From contig JAEWHY010000072.1 in assembly GCA_023387555.1 (NCBI GenBank), forward strand, positions 1 to 10,196: 10,196 nt of DNA. The letters are read 5' to 3'. The stretch comes from Pseudomonadota bacterium. GTDB taxonomy: Bacteria; Pseudomonadota; Alphaproteobacteria; Rhizobiales; Xanthobacteraceae. A program made the translations under genes and the position numbers. Each line of letters opens with the position of its first letter. Position 1 is the first letter of the stretch. This document shows positions 5,761 through 10,196 of this stretch, piece by piece. The notes under the pieces are model-generated. The model was given only the letters and a program-made list of their open reading frames with translations. It had not been told where the DNA came from and ran no database searches.

Positions 5761-8070
5761 TCAGGTCGCTGCACGCAATTTGTCCCTGACCATTTGTGGC
5801 GTAATCGGAATGGACTGGATGGCGCCTGACTGGCGCAAGGCATCGTCGACCGCGCCGGCCAGAGCTGCGGCAACGGCCGTCACGCCGCCCTCTCCGGCAC
5901 CCTTGATCCCCAGTGGATTGAGAGGACTGGGGCTGTCTTCGGTGATGAGGACGTCAATCTGCGGGACGTCGTGCAATCCCGGCAGCAGATAATCGGCGAA
6001 TGTCGTGCTCAGTGGCTCGCCGCGACTGTCGTAGCGAAACTGCTCCAGCAGCGCGCCGCCGAGACCTTGAGAAAAGCCGCCAACGATCTGTGCCTCGACC
6101 AGTTTGGGATTGATCGCGCGGCCGATGTCATAGGCCACAAGATAGCGCTCGATATCGATCTTGCCGGTGCCCGGGTCGATTTTCACCTGGCCGATATGGA
6201 CACCGTACGGATAGTTCATGTGATCGGTGTGGTGCCAGCCTTCCGCCGAGAGCGTTTCGCCGGCTTGCTGCAACTGCATCGCGATCTCAGCGATCGTTAC
6301 GGAAGGACCCGCGCCGTTATTGCGGCAGCGGATTGTGCCATTGCTCAGCTCGAGCTCATCCGGCGGCAGTTGCATCAGCTCGGCCGCCAGAGCGATGGCC
6401 TTGTCCCGCAAGGCGCGCGCAGCCACGAGGGTAGCCGAGCCCGTCATGACGGTCGCGCGCGACGCATGCGCACCGATACCATGCGCGATGAGGTCGGTTC
6501 GTCCATGCAGGACGGTGACGCTTTGATAATCGATATCGAGCGCGTCGGCGCAGATCTGCGCCATGACGGTCTCGAATCCCTGGCCGACTGACGCGCCGCC
6601 CGTCAGCACCGTCACGCGGCCATCGGTGTGGGCGGTGACGGTCACGCCATCCTTCGGACCGAGCCCGCTCTTTTCTACGAAAATGCCGATGCCGAGACCG
6701 ACAAGCTCCCCATCAGCGCGGCGTCTGGACAGAGTCTCTTGCGCCCCTTGCCAATCGAAACGCTGCAGGGCCTTGTCGAGCAGCCGCTCGTAGTCGCCTG
6801 AATCGTATACGACCTCTTCGCCCAGCGCGTCGATGGAGCGCGCATAAGGCATCTCATGCGATGCGATGAGATTGCGCCGCCGGACCGCGACGCGGTCGAG
6901 GCCAAGGCGGTCGGCGATCGCGTCCATCAGCCGCTCGCGAACGAATGTGCTCTCGTAACGGCCTGGGGACCGGTAGGTCGCGGCCGGCGTCTTGTTGGTA
7001 ATGCGGAAATGCCCGCTGACCCGGTATGCGGGCACGCGATAGGGGCCGGGCAGCATGCCGGCGGTCAGATCGGCCACGCGCGCGGCGTGGGTTCGGATAT
7101 AGGCGCCCTGATCGTGAAAGAATGTATCCTCCAGACCGAGCAGCGTTCCATCCTGGTCGACGGCTGCGCGCACGAGGTGCCGCTGACCGCGGGAATGGTT
7201 GGCGGCAATCAGATGCTCGCGCCGGTCCTCGATCCATTTGACCGGGCGCTCGAACCGCAGCGCCGCAAGACAGACCAGCACATCCTCGGGATACAATTCG
7301 CCGCGTATGCCGAATCCCCCGCCGACATGTCCCTCGATCAGGTGGACCGAATTGACATCGCGCTTCAGGAGGCGGGCGATCTGGTCGCGGGTGCGATGGG
7401 GGACCTTTGCAGCGCCGTACATGAAGATCACGTCGCTGTTCTTGTCGTAGCGCGCGACGGCGCCGCGGGTTTCCAACGGAACGCCGGAATGCCGGCCGAC
7501 GGTCAAATCCAGTTCGACCACCGCATGGGCCGCAGAGAAGGCCGCTTCGATATCGCCATAGCCTTTGCGCAGCACCGTCGGCTCGGTGAGATGCGCATCG
7601 TCGAAAGCCACCGGTGCAGCGCTGGCATCGATCACCGCGGGCAATTCGGCGATGTCGGCGATCACCAGGTCGGCGGCATCCTCGGCGACATACTGGTTGA
7701 TTGCGAAGATCACGGCGATCGGTTCGCCCACATAGCGGACTCTGCCGGTCGCGAGAATGGGCTGGCGATATGGATCGAGCTCCGGCACGCGCCCTTCGCG
7801 AAATCCGATTGGCTCGATGTCGAGGATGTCCGCAGCCGTCCACACAGCAACGACGCCGGGCAGGGCGCTCGCCGCGGACGTATCGATGCCCCGGAGCGCG
7901 CCATGCGCGTGCGTGGACCGGACGATCCGCATGTGGAACTGGTCCGGAAAGCTGATATCGGCGGCGAATCGGCCTTTGCCGCGCAACAGGACATCGTCCT
8001 CCAGTCGGGTCACCGGCTGACCGATGACGCGACCGACTTCGTAAGTGTCCGACGACGAATGAGATCCCAT
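5761..8070 (-). CDS. Molybdenum hydroxylase large (molybdopterin-binding) subunit, xanthine dehydrogenase / CoxL family
   Basis: This 769-residue protein is full length for the family. The N-terminal aldehyde oxidase/xanthine dehydrogenase a/b-hammerhead domain covers about 20-150 (start motif G-Q-P-V-T-R-L-E-D, YVGEPIAVI 113-121). The Mo-cofactor domains follow, with the GHVGGGFGIRGELYPED loop (247-263), T365-Y-R-S-P-G-R371 at the active-site loop, SVGQGFET (494-501) contacting the cofactor, and G-I-K-G-A-G-E (721-727) with E727 as the expected catalytic glutamate. The loop is TYRSPGR, not the AYRCSFR of true CO dehydrogenase, so CO oxidation is unlikely. The family hydroxylates heterocycles or oxidises aldehydes using a molybdopterin cytosine dinucleotide cofactor. 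No Tat signal is seen, so the enzyme is cytoplasmic. It starts 1 bp after the stop of the 2Fe-2S subunit gene. Substrate unknown. Confidence 0.93.
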   Translation of the reverse strand: MGSHSSSDTYEVGRVIGQPVTRLEDDVLLRGKGRFAADISFPDQFHMRIVRSTHAHGALRGIDTSAASALPGVVAVWTAADILDIEPIGFREGRVPELDPYRQPILATGRVRYVGEPIAVIFAINQYVAEDAADLVIADIAELPAVIDASAAPVAFDDAHLTEPTVLRKGYGDIEAAFSAAHAVVELDLTVGRHSGVPLETRGAVARYDKNSDVIFMYGAAKVPHRTRDQIARLLKRDVNSVHLIEGHVGGGFGIRGELYPEDVLVCLAALRFERPVKWIEDRREHLIAANHSRGQRHLVRAAVDQDGTLLGLEDTFFHDQGAYIRTHAARVADLTAGMLPGPYRVPAYRVSGHFRITNKTPAATYRSPGRYESTFVRERLMDAIADRLGLDRVAVRRRNLIASHEMPYARSIDALGEEVVYDSGDYERLLDKALQRFDWQGAQETLSRRRADGELVGLGIGIFVEKSGLGPKDGVTVTAHTDGRVTVLTGGASVGQGFETVMAQICADALDIDYQSVTVLHGRTDLIAHGIGAHASRATVMTGSATLVAARALRDKAIALAAELMQLPPDELELSNGTIRCRNNGAGPSVTIAEIAMQLQQAGETLSAEGWHHTDHMNYPYGVHIGQVKIDPGTGKIDIERYLVAYDIGRAINPKLVEAQIVGGFSQGLGGALLEQFRYDSRGEPLSTTFADYLLPGLHDVPQIDVLITEDSPSPLNPLGIKGAGEGGVTAVAAALAGAVDDALRQSGAIQSIPITPQMVRDKLRAAT

Positions 8071-8071
8071 G

Positions 8072-8572
8072 TTATTTCATCGCCTGTGCATTGCGCGCGC
8101 GCCGATACTCTGCTGCTGCAGCGCGAACGGCCGTCTTGATGTTCTGGTATCCGGTGCACCGGCACAGATTGGAAGACAGGACGTCCATCAGGGCGTCGTC
8201 GTCAAGGTCGGGCGATTTTTGCAGAGCTGCATGCGCCAGCATCAAAAATCCCGGCGTGCAGAACCCGCACTGCAAGGCGTGATTGTCGAGAAACGCCTGC
8301 TGTAGCGGATGGAGCGTGTCTCCATTTGCGAGCCCTTCCACGGTCGTGACGGCCGATCCATCGGCCTGGACCGCGAAAACCAGGCAGGACCTGACGGGCT
8401 CGCCGTCCATGATCACGGTACAGGCCCCGCAGACGCCGTGCTCGCATCCGAAGTGGGTGCCGGTCAGCCCGGCATCGTCCCGGATGGCGTCGGCAAGGAG
8501 CCTGCGCGGTTCCACGCGCAACTGCGTGTCGCGGCCGTTGATGGTGATCGTAATGGGGATGGTCTCGGTCAT
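8072..8572 (-). CDS. Molybdenum hydroxylase small subunit, [2Fe-2S] ferredoxin-like (CoxS family)
   Basis: This 166-residue protein carries both expected iron-sulphur clusters. The plant-type ferredoxin domain has C43-x4-C48-x2-C51 and C63 (GCEHGVCGACTV). The helical domain has C102-G-F-C105-T-P-G and C137-R-C139-T-G-Y, which bind the cluster nearest the molybdenum site. All eight cysteines are present. It passes electrons from the Mo centre to the FAD subunit in the cytoplasmic heterotrimer. Its ATG overlaps the stop of the FAD subunit gene by 4 bp (ATGA) and its stop is 1 bp from the Mo subunit start, so the three genes are one translationally coupled operon. The length is normal for the family and no Tat signal is seen. 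Confidence 0.95.
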   Translation of the reverse strand: MTETIPITITINGRDTQLRVEPRRLLADAIRDDAGLTGTHFGCEHGVCGACTVIMDGEPVRSCLVFAVQADGSAVTTVEGLANGDTLHPLQQAFLDNHALQCGFCTPGFLMLAHAALQKSPDLDDDALMDVLSSNLCRCTGYQNIKTAVRAAAAEYRRARNAQAMK

Positions 8573-9426
8573 GACAAAGCTTGCTGGAGAGCGCGGAAGG
8601 TCAGTGTTTCGATAAGCTCGCGCCGGTATCCGCCGCTGGTCATGTCATCCTCGAGCGGAACGATGGAGTCCGCGACCTCGCGCGAGGCCGCAGCAAGCAG
8701 CTGTTCGCTGGGCTTCTGACCAAGCAATATCGCTTCGGCGTTTCGGATGCGACGGGCTGACGCCTCGTCTGCGCCCGTGCCGATCCGAATATCCTCGATA
8801 ACATCGCCTGCAAGTCTGAGCACGACGAGGCTCATGCCGATCGCGAAATCCCCATGCCGACGGCTGAATTCCTGAAAGCCGGAGCGTGTACCGGGGGCAA
8901 GGAGAGGCAGGCGCGCTTCGACAAGCAACTCGTCGGGCTCAAGCGACGTCGCCATGATGCCTTCAAAGAAGTCGGCGGCCGCGATTTCGCGGCGTCCGCC
9001 AGCGCTTTCGGCAATCAGCGTTGCGTCGAGGGTTGCTGCGACGCAGCACCACTCCGAGGCGGGGTCCGCGAGAGCGAGGCTCCCGCAGAAGGTGCCGCGC
9101 GTACGGATCGGATAATGCGCGATGTAGGGCACGACGCCGCTCAGTACAGCGCCAATTGGATTGTTGCTGACGGGCTTCTCAAAGGCGGCATGTCTCACGC
9201 AGGCGCCGACAGCAAGATAGTCCCCGGCTTCGCGGATATGCCTGAGTTCGTCAATGCCGTTGATGTCCAGGAGATGCTGCGGCTGCGCCATGCGTAGCGC
9301 CATCGTCGGGATAAGGCTTTGCCCCCCGGCGATGATGCGGCCTTCCAGAGGAGCAATCTCGGAAAGGATTCGCACTGCGTCGCGTATTGATTTTGCCGAA
9401 TGGTATCGGAACGGAGCTGGCTTCAC
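8569..9426 (-). CDS. Molybdenum hydroxylase medium subunit, FAD-binding (CoxM family)
   Basis: This 285-residue protein opens the three-gene operon. The FAD-contacting motifs are A33-G-G-Q-S37 and R108-T-R-G-T-F-C-G-S-L-A-L-A-D-P-A-S-E125, corresponding to the AGGHS and TIGGN/S...DP..E motifs of CoxM-type proteins. In the second motif the first glycine of the GG pair is a cysteine (C114). The C-terminal CO_deh_flav_C-type domain follows (about 180-283, with S-R-R-H-G-D-F-A). The start is GTG at 9426 with AGGA 1 nt upstream, a tight spacing; no other start fits before the first FAD motif. Having an FAD subunit suggests electrons end on NAD, a quinone or another soluble acceptor rather than directly on a cytochrome. 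The 9530-9553 palindrome lies about 104 bp upstream. Confidence 0.93.
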   Translation of the reverse strand: MKPAPFRYHSAKSIRDAVRILSEIAPLEGRIIAGGQSLIPTMALRMAQPQHLLDINGIDELRHIREAGDYLAVGACVRHAAFEKPVSNNPIGAVLSGVVPYIAHYPIRTRGTFCGSLALADPASEWCCVAATLDATLIAESAGGRREIAAADFFEGIMATSLEPDELLVEARLPLLAPGTRSGFQEFSRRHGDFAIGMSLVVLRLAGDVIEDIRIGTGADEASARRIRNAEAILLGQKPSEQLLAAASREVADSIVPLEDDMTSGGYRRELIETLTFRALQQALS

Positions 9427-9507
9427 GTCCTGTCTGGCTCTGTTGGTCTCGTGCGACGTCGGGGTGAGAAAACCATGCTGCGTCAGCGCCCCGCGACGAA
9501 AGTTTTT

Positions 9508-9528
9508 GCTGCTCGGCAGCGGTTTTTT
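9508..9528 (+). terminator. Hairpin plus T-run in the hydroxylase-SDR divergent gap
   Basis: GCTGC-TCG-GCAGC (9508-9520) is a 5-bp perfect stem with a 3-nt loop, followed by GG and six T (9523-9528), with five T also just before it (9503-9507). It looks like a plus-strand intrinsic terminator, but no plus-strand gene precedes it. It ends 1 bp before the operator palindrome. It may block antisense transcription into the SDR gene, form part of the hydroxylase 5' leader on the minus strand, or be chance. Confidence 0.35.
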
Positions 9529-9529
9529 G

Positions 9530-9553
9530 AAATGTAAAGATGTCTTTACATTT
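9530..9553. promoter_or_regulatory. Perfect 24-bp palindrome, probable GntR operator of the hydroxylase and SDR genes
   Basis: AAATGTAAAGA (9530-9540) and TCTTTACATTT (9543-9553) are perfect inverted repeats around TG. The site sits in the 182-bp gap between the divergent hydroxylase operon and the SDR gene. The inner TGTAA-N8-TTACA has the same spacing as the site before the GntR gene (4896-4913). A possible plus-strand promoter overlaps it: TTTACA (9545-9550) and TTTAAT (9566-9571), with a short 15-bp spacer, about 40 bp before the SDR start. A bound repressor would cover its -35. The symmetry is directly seen; the regulator is inferred. Confidence 0.72.
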
Positions 9554-9608
9554 GCGTGCGTGCATTTTAATCAATCGCCGGTGTCGCGCAAGGCGTTTTG
9601 AGGGTTGG

Positions 9609-10196
9609 ATGAAGCTAGGGCTTGAGGGCAAGGTCGCGCTGATCACCGGGGGCAGTCGCGGCATCGGACGCGGCATCGCACTGGAATTGGCGCGCGAGGG
9701 TTGTTCGATCGTGCTGACCGCGCGCGACGATGCGGCTCTCGAAGGCGTCGCTCGTGAGATCGAGGCGCTGGGGTCCAGGGCGCATGTCGTTCCGATGGAT
9801 CTCCTGAAGGAGGGCGCCGCCGAGGACGTTGCGGCGATCGTGAAGCGTGATGTCGGCGCTCTCGACATTCTGGTGAATAACGCTGGCGCCGTGCGCCGCG
9901 GCGACTTTTTCAAGGTCACGCCGCAGGAGTGGCATGAAGGTTTCGGGCTGAAGTTCTTCTCCCATGTCTGGCTGTCGCGTGCCGTATGGCCTCTGCTCAA
10001 GCAGCGGTCCGGTTCGATCGTTTTCATCTCCGGGATTGGTGCCCGGGCTCCGGTGGCCGACTACATGATCGGGGCTTCCGTTATCGGCGCGAGCCTCGCG
10101 TTCATGCGGTCGTTGGCGGAAATCGGAAAGCGCGATGACGTCCAGGTCGTCACGATCAATCCGGGATCGGTAGAGACCGACCGCTTCCGTCACCGG
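9609..10196 (+). CDS. Short-chain dehydrogenase/reductase (SDR) family protein, N-terminal part, atypical active site (3' end beyond window)
   Basis: The frame is open from the ATG at 9609 to the right edge (196 residues; family about 250). GAGGG lies 4 nt upstream of the ATG. The Rossmann fold is clear: T13-G-G-S-R-G-I-G20 binds the dinucleotide, and N90-N-A-G93 and the late P185-G-S element are present. R39 after the second strand hints at NADP preference. The active-site serine is S141. Where Y-x3-K should follow 13 residues later, the residues are I154 and V158 (sequence DYMIGASVIGAS), and no lysine occurs nearby. Y152 is two positions early. Chemistry may therefore differ from a classical ketoreductase, or the protein may be non-catalytic. 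It resembles FabG-like proteins by overall sequence, but a fatty-acid role is not implied. The shared palindrome suggests it is co-regulated with the divergent hydroxylase operon. Confidence 0.9.
   Translation, partial: MKLGLEGKVALITGGSRGIGRGIALELAREGCSIVLTARDDAALEGVAREIEALGSRAHVVPMDLLKEGAAEDVAAIVKRDVGALDILVNNAGAVRRGDFFKVTPQEWHEGFGLKFFSHVWLSRAVWPLLKQRSGSIVFISGIGARAPVADYMIGASVIGASLAFMRSLAEIGKRDDVQVVTINPGSVETDRFRHR

Noticed and set aside
6854..7843. 329-residue minus-strand open frame
   Set aside because: It lies inside the large-subunit gene in another frame and is highly arginine-rich; a shadow.
5761..8070. Assignment of the hydroxylase as aerobic CO dehydrogenase (CoxL)
   Set aside because: The active-site loop is TYRSPGR, not AYRCSFR, and no Cox accessory genes are visible.
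6856..8139. 427-residue plus-strand open frame
   Set aside because: It is fully antisense to the molybdopterin-binding subunit, which has all its family motifs; no domain is recognised.
9615..10193. 192-residue minus-strand open frame
   Set aside because: It is antisense to the SDR gene, whose Rossmann motifs are clear.

Overview
The window looks like chromosomal DNA of a GC-rich alphaproteobacterium, most likely a Hyphomicrobiales member close to Bradyrhizobium, Rhodopseudomonas or Afipia. This rests on codon use and on the style of the encoded proteins (short DUF421 protein, SoxA/CoxMSL-style hydroxylases, GT4 plus debranching-enzyme pair); no rRNA or taxonomic marker is present. No tRNA, rRNA, CRISPR array, insertion sequence or phage gene was seen.

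Left part (1-2169, minus strand): a two-gene polysaccharide unit. A GT4-type glycosyltransferase is followed 8 bp later by the N-terminal 347 residues of an amylo-alpha-1,6-glucosidase (glycogen debranching) protein that runs off the left edge. A 227-bp intergenic stretch (2170-2396) separates it from a small DUF421 (YetF-like) membrane protein gene. That gene is divergent from a membrane-anchored tri-heme cytochrome c gene (3118-4203). The gap between the two carries overlapping inverted repeats.

Right part (4242-10196): what appears to be one catabolic regulon. It holds a carboxymuconolactone decarboxylase/AhpD-like protein (minus), a divergent GntR/HutC-type repressor (plus), a three-subunit molybdenum hydroxylase in the order FAD subunit, 2Fe-2S subunit, Mo subunit (minus, tightly overlapping), and a divergent short-chain dehydrogenase (plus, cut by the right edge). 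The main non-coding signal is a perfect 11-bp inverted repeat (9530-9553) between the hydroxylase operon and the SDR. A similar site with the same TGTAA-N8-TTACA spacing lies just upstream of the GntR gene (4894-4915). The simplest reading is that the GntR protein represses itself, the hydroxylase operon, the SDR and perhaps the CMD-like gene until an unknown substrate or intermediate binds its UTRA domain.

The hydroxylase would hydroxylate or oxidise an unidentified heterocycle, aldehyde or similar carbon compound. The SDR and the CMD-like protein would act on related steps. Both are unusual: the SDR lacks the YxxxK catalytic pair, and the CMD-like protein keeps only one cysteine of the AhpD CxxC. 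The nearby cytochrome could be an electron acceptor, but it lacks the shared operator, so this link is weak. The pathway substrate cannot be read from the sequence.
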